Below are positions 45,441 to 54,371 of a stretch of DNA of 64,000 bases, piece after piece. The DNA lies in assembly GCA_050012775.1 (NCBI GenBank), contig JBEKGN010000009.1:1-64000 (forward strand). The letters run 5' to 3'. Numbering within the stretch: position 1 is the stretch's first letter; each line of letters begins with the position of its first letter. The notes under the pieces were generated by a model, which saw only the letters and a list, made by a program, of their open reading frames with translations, made no database searches and was not told where the DNA came from. A program made the position numbers and the translations under genes. The DNA comes from Roseiarcus sp050012775 (GTDB taxonomy: Bacteria > Pseudomonadota > Alphaproteobacteria > Rhizobiales > Beijerinckiaceae).

Positions 45441-45587
45441 TCCGCGCGTCGCCGGCGTCCATGCCGCGCAAGATTTCTTATCTATCACTCGACGGAGACG
45501 CGAGGGCGGCGGCATTGTCGAGAAGCCGCAATCCCGGCTCATAGGGGTCCCACGAGCGAGCGAGGGCGGAGCGAGAGGACAGGCGTT

Positions 45588-46535
45588 GTGTTGAAGCTCG
45601 TGGTCCATCGGCTCGGCTTGGGCGTCCTGACGCTATTCGCCGCGTCGGTGTTGATTTTTGTCGGCACGGAGATCCTGCCGGGCGATCTCGCCTCGGCCAT
45701 CCTGCAAAATTCGGCGACGCCGGAAAGCTTGGCCAAGCTGCGCCTTGACCTCGGGCTCGATCGGCCGGCGATCCTGCGATTCTTCGACTGGCTGTTCGGC
45801 GCGCTGCGCGGCGACTTCGGCCATTCGCTCGCCAACGGCCGCGACGTGTTGGAGGAAATCGCGCCGCGCTTCGCCAACACGATGTTCCTGGCCGCCTACG
45901 CGGCGATCGTCGCCGTGCCGCTGGCCGTCGGTCTGGGGCTTCTGGCGGCGATCCGGCAAGGCGGCGTCTTCGATCGTCTGATTAATCTTTTCACGCTGAT
46001 GACGATTTCGGTGCCGGAATATTTCCTGGCCTATCTCCTCATCAAGTTCGTCGCCGTCGATCTCGGCTGGTTTCCCTCGCTCGCCAATGTGTCGCCGGAC
46101 TCCTCGTTCGCCGATCGCCTCTATTACGCGTTCCTGCCGATGTTGACGCTGGTGCTGGTGATCGTCGCGCATATGATGCGCATGACGCGCGCTTCTGTGC
46201 TTTCGGTGATGGCGAGCCCCTATATCGAAATGGCGATTCTCAAGGGCCTGACCAAGTCCCGCATCGTCGTTCTCCACGCCCTGCCCAACGCCCTCGCGCC
46301 GATCATCGCCGTGGTCGCGCTGAATCTGGCTTATCTCATCGTCGGCGTCGTCGTCGTCGAGACCGTGTTTGTTTATCCCGGCCTCGGCCAATTGATGGTC
46401 GACGAAGTGTCGAAGCATGATGTGCCGGTGGTCCAGGCTTGCGGGTTGATTTTCGCCGCCACCTTCATTCTCTTGAACATGACCGCCGACATTCTCGCCA
46501 TTCTGTCCAATCCGCGGCTTCGCCAGCCGCGCTGA
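45588..46535 (+). CDS. ABC transporter permease DppB-type
   Basis: 315-residue inner-membrane permease with six hydrophobic segments. LVVHRLGLGVLTLFAASVLIF at the N-terminus, VGTEILPGDLASAIL, RLDLGLDRP, and the coupling motif PYIEMAILKGLTKSRIVVLHALPNAL near residue 205-230. GTG start at 45588 with GAGAGGAC upstream. Pairs with the next gene product. Confidence 0.92.
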   Translation: MLKLVVHRLGLGVLTLFAASVLIFVGTEILPGDLASAILQNSATPESLAKLRLDLGLDRPAILRFFDWLFGALRGDFGHSLANGRDVLEEIAPRFANTMFLAAYAAIVAVPLAVGLGLLAAIRQGGVFDRLINLFTLMTISVPEYFLAYLLIKFVAVDLGWFPSLANVSPDSSFADRLYYAFLPMLTLVLVIVAHMMRMTRASVLSVMASPYIEMAILKGLTKSRIVVLHALPNALAPIIAVVALNLAYLIVGVVVVETVFVYPGLGQLMVDEVSKHDVPVVQACGLIFAATFILLNMTADILAILSNPRLRQPR

Positions 46536-46549
46536 CGAGTAAGAACGCA

Positions 46550-47377
46550 ATGCGTTTGTTCGGTTACAAAGTCAGCGCGCCCGCCCAAATCGGCCTCGCC
46601 GTCGTCGCGATCAACTTGCTCGTGGCGTTGCTGGCGCCCCTCATCGCGCCGTTCGACCAGGCGACGCCTGTCGGCGACGCCTGGGCGGACCCGGACGCGC
46701 AGCACTGGCTCGGGCTGGACAATGTCGGGCGCGACATCCTCAGCCGCCTGATTTACGGCGCGCGGATGTCCATCGGCCTGTCGCTGGTCATCACGGCGCT
46801 GTCCTTCGTCATCGGCGTCATCACGGGCTTCGCCGCCTCGGTCGCGGGCGGATGGATCGATCAGGCGCTGTCGCGTCTCGTCGATCTCCTGTTGTCGATG
46901 CCGACGCTGATTTTCGCCTTTGTCGTGCTCTCGGCGCTCGGCTCGGCGCTGCCCGTGCTGATCGTCACGATCGCGGTTCTCGACTCGACGAAGGTCTTCC
47001 GCCTCGCGCGTTCAGTGGCGATGAACATCGTCAGCCTGGAATTCGTCGAAGCGGCGCGCCTGCGCGGCGAAGGCTGGTGGTGGATCGTGACGCGGGAAAT
47101 TCTTCCCAACGCGGTTCCCCCGCTGACGGCCGAATTCGGCCTGCGTTTCTGCTTCACCTTCCTCTTTATCGCCGCGCTCAGCTTCCTCGGGTTGGGCGTG
47201 CAGCCGCCGGACGCCGACTGGGGCAGCATGGTCAAGGACTACCGCGACATGATCAATTTCGGCTCCGCGGCGCCGCTCTATCCCGCCGCCGCGATCGCCA
47301 CATTGACCATCGGCGTCAATTTCGTCGTCGATTGGATGCTGTCGATCCATTCCAGAGGCCAGGGAGAAGGCGCATGA
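46550..47377 (+). CDS. ABC transporter permease DppC-type
   Basis: 275-residue second permease. Family blocks: HWLGLDNVGRDILSRLIYGA, RMSIGLSLVITAL, EFVEAARLRGEGWWWIVTRE (coupling loop) and AALSFLGLGVQPPDADWGSM. ATG 46550 is chosen; the frame extends upstream over the end of the previous gene. It overlaps the ATPase gene by 4 bases (ATGA). Confidence 0.92.
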   Translation: MRLFGYKVSAPAQIGLAVVAINLLVALLAPLIAPFDQATPVGDAWADPDAQHWLGLDNVGRDILSRLIYGARMSIGLSLVITALSFVIGVITGFAASVAGGWIDQALSRLVDLLLSMPTLIFAFVVLSALGSALPVLIVTIAVLDSTKVFRLARSVAMNIVSLEFVEAARLRGEGWWWIVTREILPNAVPPLTAEFGLRFCFTFLFIAALSFLGLGVQPPDADWGSMVKDYRDMINFGSAAPLYPAAAIATLTIGVNFVVDWMLSIHSRGQGEGA

Positions 47378-49056
47378 GCCGGCAATCCCGCGGCAATCCT
47401 CGATCCCAAGACAATCGTCGATCTCAGGACAATTCCATCGTTCTCGACATTCGCGCCATGCGCGTCGCCGTGCGCACCGACTCCGCCGAGGGGCCTGTGT
47501 TGGTCGAGGACGTTTCGCTGAGCCTGAAGCGCGGCGAGGTCATCGGCCTGATCGGCGAATCGGGCGCCGGCAAGTCGACGATCGGCCTGGCCGCGATGGG
47601 CTATACGCGCCGCGACTGCCACATCGTCGGCGGCAACATCATATTCGACGGCATGGACATCCGCGCGATCAGCGCGGACCAGCGGCGCGCGTTGCGCGGG
47701 CCCAGGATCGCCTATATCGCGCAGAGCGCCGCGGCCTCCTTCAACCCCGCGCACACGCTGATGCAGCAAGTCTGCGAGGCCTCGATCCGCCATGGCGTGC
47801 TGTCGCCGGACGCGGCGCGCGCCGAGGCGATCAGCCTTTTCAAACAGCTCGATCTGCCGAGTCCCGAGACGATCGGCGCGCGTTATCCGCATCAGGTCTC
47901 CGGCGGACAGTTGCAGCGCGCGATGGCGGCTATGGCGATGGTCGCCAAGCCCGACGTTCTGATCTTCGACGAGCCCACGACCGCGCTCGACGTGACGACG
48001 CAGGTCGAGTGCCTCGCCGCCTTTCGCAAGCTCATCCGCGAGCATGGCACGGCGGCGCTGTACATCACCCACGACCTCGCCGTCGTCGCGCAGATCGCCG
48101 ATCGCATCATGGTGCTCAAGCGCGGCAAGATGGTCGAGTTCGGCGAATCGCGGCAAATCCTGCAGCAGCCGAAGGAGGAATACACCCGCCGCCTGGTGAG
48201 CGAGCGCGTCGCCGGCCACAAGTTCCTCGAGGGGAACGCCGGCGACGGGACGCCGATTCTGGCGATCGACCACGTCAGCGCCGATTATCCCGGAAAGCCA
48301 CGGGTGATCGACGACGTCAGCCTCGAAGTGCGCAGGGGCGACACGCTGGCGGTCGTCGGCGAATCGGGCTCGGGCAAATCGACCCTGGCGCGCGTCGTCA
48401 TGGGGTTGCTGCCGCGCAGCGCCGGCGACGTGCGCTTCAGCGGGACGAGGTTGCCGCCGCGCCTGAAGGATCGAACCAAGGACCAGCTGCGCCGGGTGCA
48501 AATGATCTATCAGATGCCCGATGTCGCGCTGAACCCGCAGCACACCCTGCTCGACGTCATCGGCAGGCCCGTGGCGTTCTATTTCAACCGCTCACGCGCG
48601 GAAGTGCGCGCGCGCGTCGTGGAATTGCTGCGTCAAATGGACTTGCCGGAATCCTATATTGCCCGCAAGACCAGCGAATTGTCGGGCGGACAGAAGCAGC
48701 GCGTTTCCATCGCGCGGGCGCTGGCCGCCGAGCCCGATCTGATCATCTGCGACGAAGTCACGTCCGCGCTCGATCAGTTGGTCGGGGAGGAAATCCTGCG
48801 CCTCTTGAAGAAGCTTCAGGACGATTTGGGCGTCGCCTATCTCTTCATCACGCACGACCTCGGCACGGTGAAGCGAATCGCCAACAAGGTCGCGGTCATG
48901 CTCAAGGGCAAGGTCGTGGCGAGCGGCGAAACGGTCGACGTGTTCGCGCCGCCCTATCATCCCTACACCGAACTGCTGCTGTCTTCGGCGCCCGAGATGC
49001 GGCTGGATTGGCTCGACGAGGTCCTGGCCAAGCGGGCCGCTCGGCCCTCCGCCTGA
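47374..49056 (+). CDS. Fused DppD-DppF ABC ATPase (two nucleotide-binding domains)
   Basis: 560-residue protein carrying both ATPases of the importer in one chain. Domain 1: GESGAGKST, VSGGQLQRAMAAM, VLIFDEPTTALDV. Domain 2 (from ~residue 290): GESGSGKST, LSGGQKQRVSIARAL, LIICDEVTSALDQ. The oligopeptide-transporter C-terminal metal-binding extension after domain 1 is short. Fusion of this kind is known in YejF and GsiA. The first ~20 residues (RSQDNRRSQDN) are a low-complexity near-repeat. Last gene of the operon. Confidence 0.92.
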   Translation: MSRQSRGNPRSQDNRRSQDNSIVLDIRAMRVAVRTDSAEGPVLVEDVSLSLKRGEVIGLIGESGAGKSTIGLAAMGYTRRDCHIVGGNIIFDGMDIRAISADQRRALRGPRIAYIAQSAAASFNPAHTLMQQVCEASIRHGVLSPDAARAEAISLFKQLDLPSPETIGARYPHQVSGGQLQRAMAAMAMVAKPDVLIFDEPTTALDVTTQVECLAAFRKLIREHGTAALYITHDLAVVAQIADRIMVLKRGKMVEFGESRQILQQPKEEYTRRLVSERVAGHKFLEGNAGDGTPILAIDHVSADYPGKPRVIDDVSLEVRRGDTLAVVGESGSGKSTLARVVMGLLPRSAGDVRFSGTRLPPRLKDRTKDQLRRVQMIYQMPDVALNPQHTLLDVIGRPVAFYFNRSRAEVRARVVELLRQMDLPESYIARKTSELSGGQKQRVSIARALAAEPDLIICDEVTSALDQLVGEEILRLLKKLQDDLGVAYLFITHDLGTVKRIANKVAVMLKGKVVASGETVDVFAPPYHPYTELLLSSAPEMRLDWLDEVLAKRAARPSA

Positions 49057-49333
49057 AGTCGGCGGATCGGCCTGCGAAAGCGGCCGGCTTCCTTCCGCGC
49101 ATCCCGGACTCGCGGCGGCGAGGGCGGCGGCGTCTTGTCCTGCGCCGACCCGAGCGGGGCCCACGCGGGCGCTCTTGCCGCGCAGCCAAGTGATTGGCTA
49201 TACCGCTTCCAGGCGACCGGCGGAGCGCCGGCGCCCGTGTCGAGGACGGCGGGGCGCGATAGGGGGCGCATCGGCGTGCGCAGAGGCGCGAAAATCATGC
49301 GTTTCGCGTGAAGAAAATATTAAGGATTCCTTG

Positions 49334-51598
49334 ATGCGCGCGCCGGGCGGACCGCGACTATTGCTGCGACGGCTCCGCGAGGTCATGGCGGAGCCCGTCA
49401 CCGCGCAGGCGCGCCTCGACCGCATCGTCGTCCTCATCGCCTCGAACATGGTCGCCGAGGTGTGCTCGCTCTATGTCGCGCGCGCCGACGGGCCGTTGGA
49501 GTTGTTCGCGACCGAAGGCCTCAACCGCGAGGCCGTGCATTTGACGACCATGCGTCCGGGCGAAGGCCTTGTCGGCTTGATCGCCGCGACCGCCGAACCG
49601 CTCGCCCTGTCGGACGCGCAAAACCATCCGGCCTTTTCCTACAAACCGGAAACCGGCGAAGAGATTTATCATTCGTTCCTCGGCGTGCCCGTGCTGCGCG
49701 GCGGCGCGACGCTCGGCGTGCTGGTCGTGCAGAACCGCGCGCGCCGCACCTATTCCGAGGAGGAAATCGAGGCGCTGCAGACAACCGCGATGCTGCTCGC
49801 GGAGATGATCGCCTCGGGCCAATTGCAGGCGATCGCCGGACAAGGCGGGGCGATCGCGGTGCGTCGGCCGGTCTCCCTGACCGGCGCGCCGATCGCCGAC
49901 GGCCTCGGCCTCGGCCATGTCGTCTTGCATCAGCCGCGCGTCGTCGTGGCCAAGATCGTCGCCGACGACGTCGCGCTCGAACTCGATCGGCTGGAGACGG
50001 CGATCGATGCGATGCGCGCCTCGGTCGACGATCTCATCGACCGTAACGACGACGGCGCCGCCGGCGAACATCGCGAGGTGCTCGAGGCGTTCCGGATGAT
50101 CGCCCACGATCGCGGTTGGCTGCGCCGGTTGCGCGAGGCGGTCGCCAGCGGGCTGACGGCCGAAGCCGCGGTCGAGCGCGTGCAAAACGACGCGCGCGCC
50201 AAGCTGCAGCGTCAGACCGACCCCTATTTGCGCGACCGTCTCCACGATTTGACCGACATCGCGAATCGGCTGCTGCATCAATTGGCGGGGCAGAGCCTCG
50301 TTCTGCTGCCCAGCGAACTGCCGGAAAACGCCATTCTCGTGGCGCGCTCGATGAGCCCGGCGGCTTTGCTCGATTACGATCGCGCGCGTTTGCGCGGCGT
50401 GGTGCTGGAGGAAGCGGGGGCTTCGAGCCACATCGCCATCGTCGCGCGCGCGCTGGCGATCCCCGCGGTCAGCGACATCCCGAATATTTCCGAGATCGTC
50501 GAACAGGGCGACGCGATCATCGTCGACGGCGTCACCGGCGAAGTGCAATTGCGCCCGCCGCCCGATCTCGAGGCGTCCTATGCCGAAAAGGCGCGCTTGC
50601 GCGCCCGCCGGCAGGATCAGTATCGCGCGCTACGCGATCTTCCCGGCGTCACCGCGGACGGCGTCGAGATCGGCCTGCACATGAACGCCGGCCTGCTCAT
50701 CGACCTGCCGCATTTGAGCGAGACGGGCGCCCAATCGATCGGGCTGTTTCGGACCGAACTGCAATTCATGCTGGCGTCGCGCTTTCCGCGCCTGAGCACG
50801 CAGGAGGCTCTTTATCGGTCCGTTCTCGATGCCGCGGGCGACCGCCCCGTGACCTTTCGCACGCTCGATATCGGCGGCGACAAGGTGCTGCCTTACATGA
50901 AGGGTCTGGAAGAGGAGAATCCCGCGCTGGGGTGGCGCGCGATCCGCATCGGCCTCGATCGTCCGGCGCTGTTGCGCACGCAATTGCGCGCGATGCTTCG
51001 CGCCGCAGCGGGGCGCGAATTGCGCGTCATGATTCCCATGGTTTCAACGGTCGGCGAATTCGTCGCGGCGCGAAGTCTCCTGCAAAAGGAACTCGCTTTC
51101 GGCGATCGGCGCGGGCGTGAGCGACCGCGCGAAGTCAAATTCGGCGTGATGGTCGAAGTGCCGGCGCTGCTTTGGCAAATCGACGAAATCGCCGCCGAAG
51201 CGGACTTTCTTTCCGTCGGCTCGAACGATCTCATGCAATATCTCTATGCCGCCGACCGCGACAACAAGCGCGTCGCCAGCCGGTTCGATGCGCTCTCGCC
51301 GGCGTTTCTGCGCGCGCTCAAAGCGATCGCCGAGGCGGGGGCGCGACACGGCAAGACGGTTACGCTGTGCGGCGAAATGGGGGGGCGCCCACTCGAGGCG
51401 ATGGCGCTGATCGCGCTCGGCTATCGTCATTTCTCCATGGCGGCGACGGCGATCGGCCCGATGAAAGCCATGGTCCTTTCGCTCGACGCCGACGCGGCCA
51501 CCCAAGGGCTCAACGCCATGCTGGCGGCGCCCGATGAAAGGGAATCGCTGCGCGAGCCGTTGCAAGAGCTCGCCGATCGCCTCGCCGTCCGCCTGTAG
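49334..51598 (+). CDS. ptsP: PTS-Ntr enzyme I (phosphoenolpyruvate-protein phosphotransferase PtsP)
   Basis: First component of the nitrogen-related phosphotransferase system; autophosphorylates from PEP and passes phosphate to NPr. 754 residues: N-terminal GAF domain (~20-165), then PEP-utilising domains with the active histidine at 366 (EAGASSHIAIVARALAIP) and the C-terminal PEP-binding barrel (FRTELQFML, RTLDIGGDKVLPYM, GVMVEVPALLW, SVGSNDLMQYLYAADRDN, LCGEMGG). ATG 49334 is preceded by TTAAGGATTCC. The ptsP-prfA order is usual for the group. The 277-base gap upstream shows nothing else. Confidence 0.95.
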   Translation: MRAPGGPRLLLRRLREVMAEPVTAQARLDRIVVLIASNMVAEVCSLYVARADGPLELFATEGLNREAVHLTTMRPGEGLVGLIAATAEPLALSDAQNHPAFSYKPETGEEIYHSFLGVPVLRGGATLGVLVVQNRARRTYSEEEIEALQTTAMLLAEMIASGQLQAIAGQGGAIAVRRPVSLTGAPIADGLGLGHVVLHQPRVVVAKIVADDVALELDRLETAIDAMRASVDDLIDRNDDGAAGEHREVLEAFRMIAHDRGWLRRLREAVASGLTAEAAVERVQNDARAKLQRQTDPYLRDRLHDLTDIANRLLHQLAGQSLVLLPSELPENAILVARSMSPAALLDYDRARLRGVVLEEAGASSHIAIVARALAIPAVSDIPNISEIVEQGDAIIVDGVTGEVQLRPPPDLEASYAEKARLRARRQDQYRALRDLPGVTADGVEIGLHMNAGLLIDLPHLSETGAQSIGLFRTELQFMLASRFPRLSTQEALYRSVLDAAGDRPVTFRTLDIGGDKVLPYMKGLEEENPALGWRAIRIGLDRPALLRTQLRAMLRAAAGRELRVMIPMVSTVGEFVAARSLLQKELAFGDRRGRERPREVKFGVMVEVPALLWQIDEIAAEADFLSVGSNDLMQYLYAADRDNKRVASRFDALSPAFLRALKAIAEAGARHGKTVTLCGEMGGRPLEAMALIALGYRHFSMAATAIGPMKAMVLSLDADAATQGLNAMLAAPDERESLREPLQELADRLAVRL

Positions 51599-51653
51599 CG
51601 GCCTCTCCCCTCTTTCCGCTTCGCCTTTCCCGCCCCTTCGCCAAACGCCAGTC

Positions 51654-52730
51654 ATGTCAGCCAACGACAATTTCGACATCATCCTGCGCCGCCACGATGA
51701 AATCGGCGCGCGCCTCACCGAGGGCGTGGCGGGAAGCGAATATTCCGCGCTGTCGCGCGAACGCGCCGAACTCGACCCCGTCGTCGGCGCGATCAAAGCT
51801 TGGCGCGCCAAGGAAAGGGAACGCGCCGACCTCGCGGCGTTGCTCGACGATCCCACGCTCGATCCGGAAATGCGCGCCATGGCGCAAGCGGAACTCGAGC
51901 GCGTCGCCGAGGACGTCGGGGCGATGGCTCAGGCGATCCGCATCGCGCTGCTGCCCAAGGACGCGGCGGACGAGGGCAACGTCATCCTGGAAGTGCGCGC
52001 CGGAACGGGCGGCGACGAGGCGGCCCTGTTCGCCGGCGACCTCTTTCGCATGTACCTCAAATACGCCGAAGCCAAGGGCTGGAAGGTCGAAGTCCTTTCG
52101 ATGAGCGAGGGAACGGCGGGCGGTTACAAGGAGATCGTCGCGGAAATCGCAGGACGGGGCGCGTTCGCGCGGCTGAAGTTCGAGAGCGGCGTTCACCGCG
52201 TGCAGCGCGTTCCCGCGACGGAGACGCAAGGGCGCATTCACACCTCGGCCGCCACGGTCGCCGTTCTTCCCGAGGCGCAGGAACTCGACTTCGTCATCAA
52301 CGAGGCCGATTTGAAGATCGATACGATGCGATCGAGCGGCGCCGGCGGACAGCACGTCAACAAGACGGAATCGGCGATCCGCATCACCCACCTGCCGACG
52401 GGCTTCGTCGTCGCCGTGCAGGAGGAACGCTCGCAACACCGCAATCGCGCCAAGGCGATGGCGGTTCTGCGCTCGCGCCTTCTCGACGCGCAGAACCAGC
52501 GGGCGAACGACGAACGCGCGCAAGAGCGGCGCGCGCAGGTCGGCTCGGGCGATCGCTCGCAGCGCATCCGGACCTATAATTTTCCCCAGGGGCGCGTGAC
52601 CGATCATCGGATCAATCTGACGCTTTACACGCTGGACCGCGTGATGGCGGGCGAAGGACTCGACGAAATCATCGACGCGCTGACGGCCGAGCGTCAGGCG
52701 CAATTGCTCGCGGCGCAGGCGACGCGATGA
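51654..52730 (+). CDS. prfA: Peptide chain release factor 1
   Basis: Reads UAA/UAG and triggers peptide release. 358 residues. The anticodon-like PAT tripeptide is in RVPATETQGRIHTSA, which separates RF1 from RF2 (SPF), and the GGQ loop is RSSGAGGQHVNKTESAIR. C-terminal QRIRTYNFPQGRVTDHRI is standard. ATG 51654 starts MSANDNFDIIL. Its end overlaps nadD by 4 bases. prmC, the methylase that modifies the GGQ glutamine and usually follows, is not here. Confidence 0.96.
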   Translation: MSANDNFDIILRRHDEIGARLTEGVAGSEYSALSRERAELDPVVGAIKAWRAKERERADLAALLDDPTLDPEMRAMAQAELERVAEDVGAMAQAIRIALLPKDAADEGNVILEVRAGTGGDEAALFAGDLFRMYLKYAEAKGWKVEVLSMSEGTAGGYKEIVAEIAGRGAFARLKFESGVHRVQRVPATETQGRIHTSAATVAVLPEAQELDFVINEADLKIDTMRSSGAGGQHVNKTESAIRITHLPTGFVVAVQEERSQHRNRAKAMAVLRSRLLDAQNQRANDERAQERRAQVGSGDRSQRIRTYNFPQGRVTDHRINLTLYTLDRVMAGEGLDEIIDALTAERQAQLLAAQATR

Positions 52731-53341
52731 TCGTGCGGCTGCCGCGCTTTGCGCCGGGACAGACGATCGGCCTGCTCGGCGGCTCTTTCAACCCGCCGCA
52801 CGAAGGGCATCGGCTGATTTCTGAGCTCGCGCTGCGGCGGCTGCGCCTCGATCGCTTGTGGTGGCTCGTGACCCCGGGCAACCCGCTCAAGCCGTCGGCG
52901 GGTCTGGCCGAAATGCGCGCGCGCATCGCGGCGGCGCGCAAGCTGACGCGCGATCCGCGCATCGCCGTCACCGGATTCGAGGCGGAAATCGGGGCGCGCT
53001 ACACCTACGAAACCATCGTCTGGCTCAAGCGCCGGGCGCCGGGCGCGCATTTCGTCTGGATCATGGGCGCGGACAATTTGAGCCAGTTTCACCTCTGGCG
53101 GCATTGGCGCGAGATCGCCGACCTCGTGCCGATCCTCGTCGTCGACCGTCCGGGATCGACGTTGCGCGCGCTGGCCAGCCGCGCCGGCGTCGTTCTGGCG
53201 CGGCATCGACGACCCGAATCCCAAGCGGCGCTGTTCGCCCGCCTCCGTCCGCCGGCGTTCATGTTCCTGCATGGGCCGCGCTCCAGCCTTTCCTCTACGG
53301 CATTGCGCCAGGCCGCTTTTTCCAGCCGTCGACCGTCTTGA
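52727..53341 (+). CDS. nadD: Nicotinate-nucleotide adenylyltransferase
   Basis: Forms nicotinate adenine dinucleotide from NaMN and ATP in NAD synthesis. 204 residues: LLGGSFNPPHEGHRLISELA with the (H/T)xGH nucleotide motif, WWLVTPGNPLKP, FVWIMGADNLSQFHLW, and the C-terminal adenylyl motif in SSTALRQ (for SSTxIR). Begins within the prfA stop (ATGA). Leads the nadD-rsfS-rlmH set. Confidence 0.94.
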   Translation: MIVRLPRFAPGQTIGLLGGSFNPPHEGHRLISELALRRLRLDRLWWLVTPGNPLKPSAGLAEMRARIAAARKLTRDPRIAVTGFEAEIGARYTYETIVWLKRRAPGAHFVWIMGADNLSQFHLWRHWREIADLVPILVVDRPGSTLRALASRAGVVLARHRRPESQAALFARLRPPAFMFLHGPRSSLSSTALRQAAFSSRRPS

Positions 53342-53840
53342 AAAATTAACGGGCACGGATCATCTTTTAGTCATCGGCCGCAACGAATCAGCCGGCCGAC
53401 CCGAAAGGACCGCAACACTGACCCTGACGTCCGAGAACTCCGCGGCGCCGCGCCGCCGCAAACCAGTCGTCCCCCGGACCCCTGCAAGGGAGGAGCTCCT
53501 CCCCCGAACGATCCTCGCCAGCTTGGAGAATTCCAAGGCCGAGGATGTCGTCGCCATCGACCTCGAAGGCAAAACGACGCTCGCCGACCTCATGATCATA
53601 GCCAGCGGACGCTCGAACGTGCATGTCGGCGCGATCGCCGATCACGTGGTCAAGGCTTGTAAGGCGGCGGGCTATCCGGCCCCGCGTATCGAGGGAGTCC
53701 CCAATTGCGATTGGGTGCTGCTCGACGCTGGCGACGCCATCGTCCACATTTTCAAACCGGACGTGCGCCAATTCTACAATCTCGAGAAGATGTGGAGCGC
53801 GGACCGGCCCGGCGAGGCGCGTTCGGCAAGGCAGGGATAA
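53271..53840 (+). CDS. rsfS: Ribosomal silencing factor RsfS
   Basis: Binds L14 and blocks subunit joining in starvation. The conserved domain is ILASLENSKAEDVVAIDLEG, KTTLADLMIIASGRSNVHVGAIADHVV, then EGVPNCDWVLLDAGDAIVHIF and YNLEKMWS. The start is unresolved. The only in-frame ATG (53271) overlaps nadD by 71 bases and has no ribosome-binding site. A CTG at 53418 has GAAAGGA 8 bases upstream and gives a normal-length N-terminus (140 residues), and I think it more likely. A TTG further in would remove the first helix. Confidence 0.88.
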   Translation: MGRAPAFPLRHCARPLFPAVDRLEKLTGTDHLLVIGRNESAGRPERTATLTLTSENSAAPRRRKPVVPRTPAREELLPRTILASLENSKAEDVVAIDLEGKTTLADLMIIASGRSNVHVGAIADHVVKACKAAGYPAPRIEGVPNCDWVLLDAGDAIVHIFKPDVRQFYNLEKMWSADRPGEARSARQG

Positions 53841-53846
53841 TCGCGG

Positions 53847-54329
53847 GTGCGTTTGGCGTTGATCGGGGTCGGCCGACTGAAGTCCGGCCCCGAGCGTGAA
53901 TTGTTCGATCGCTATTTCAAGCGGTTGGCCGATCTGGCGCGCTCGCAGGGGATATCCGGCGTCGACTTACGCGAAGTCGAGGAGGGCCGCGCGCGGCGCG
54001 CCGAGGATCGCCAGGCCGAAGAGGCGCGCGCCATTCTGGCCGCCGCGCCCAAGGGGGCTTGGCTGGCGCTGCTGGACGAACGCGGCGCCGCGATGACCAG
54101 CGCGCAATGGGCGGGCGAGATCGGCAAGGCGCGCGACGAAGCCGCGCCCGCCTACGCCGTCGTGATCGGCGGGCCGGACGGGCTCGATCCGGCGCTGCGC
54201 GCTCAGGCCCGCACGATCCTCGGGTTCGGCGCGATGACCTGGCCGCATCAACTCGTGCGGGTGATGGCGAGCGAGCAGCTTTATCGCGCGCTTTCCATTC
54301 TCAGCGGTCACCCCTATCATCGCGGCTGA
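53847..54329 (+). CDS. rlmH: 23S rRNA pseudouridine-1915 N3-methyltransferase RlmH
   Basis: SPOUT methyltransferase acting on helix 69 of 70S ribosomes. 160 residues, GTG start at 53847: RLALIGVGRLKSGPERELFD, LALLDERGAAMTSAQWA, VVIGGPDGLDP (SAM loop) and MTWPHQLVRVMASEQLYRAL ending SGHPYHRG, all family hallmarks. Six bases after rsfS. Confidence 0.96.
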   Translation: MRLALIGVGRLKSGPERELFDRYFKRLADLARSQGISGVDLREVEEGRARRAEDRQAEEARAILAAAPKGAWLALLDERGAAMTSAQWAGEIGKARDEAAPAYAVVIGGPDGLDPALRAQARTILGFGAMTWPHQLVRVMASEQLYRALSILSGHPYHRG

Positions 54330-54371
54330 TCGCGGGCTGTTCGGCCGGTTCCTGCGAAACGTGCGTCGGCG

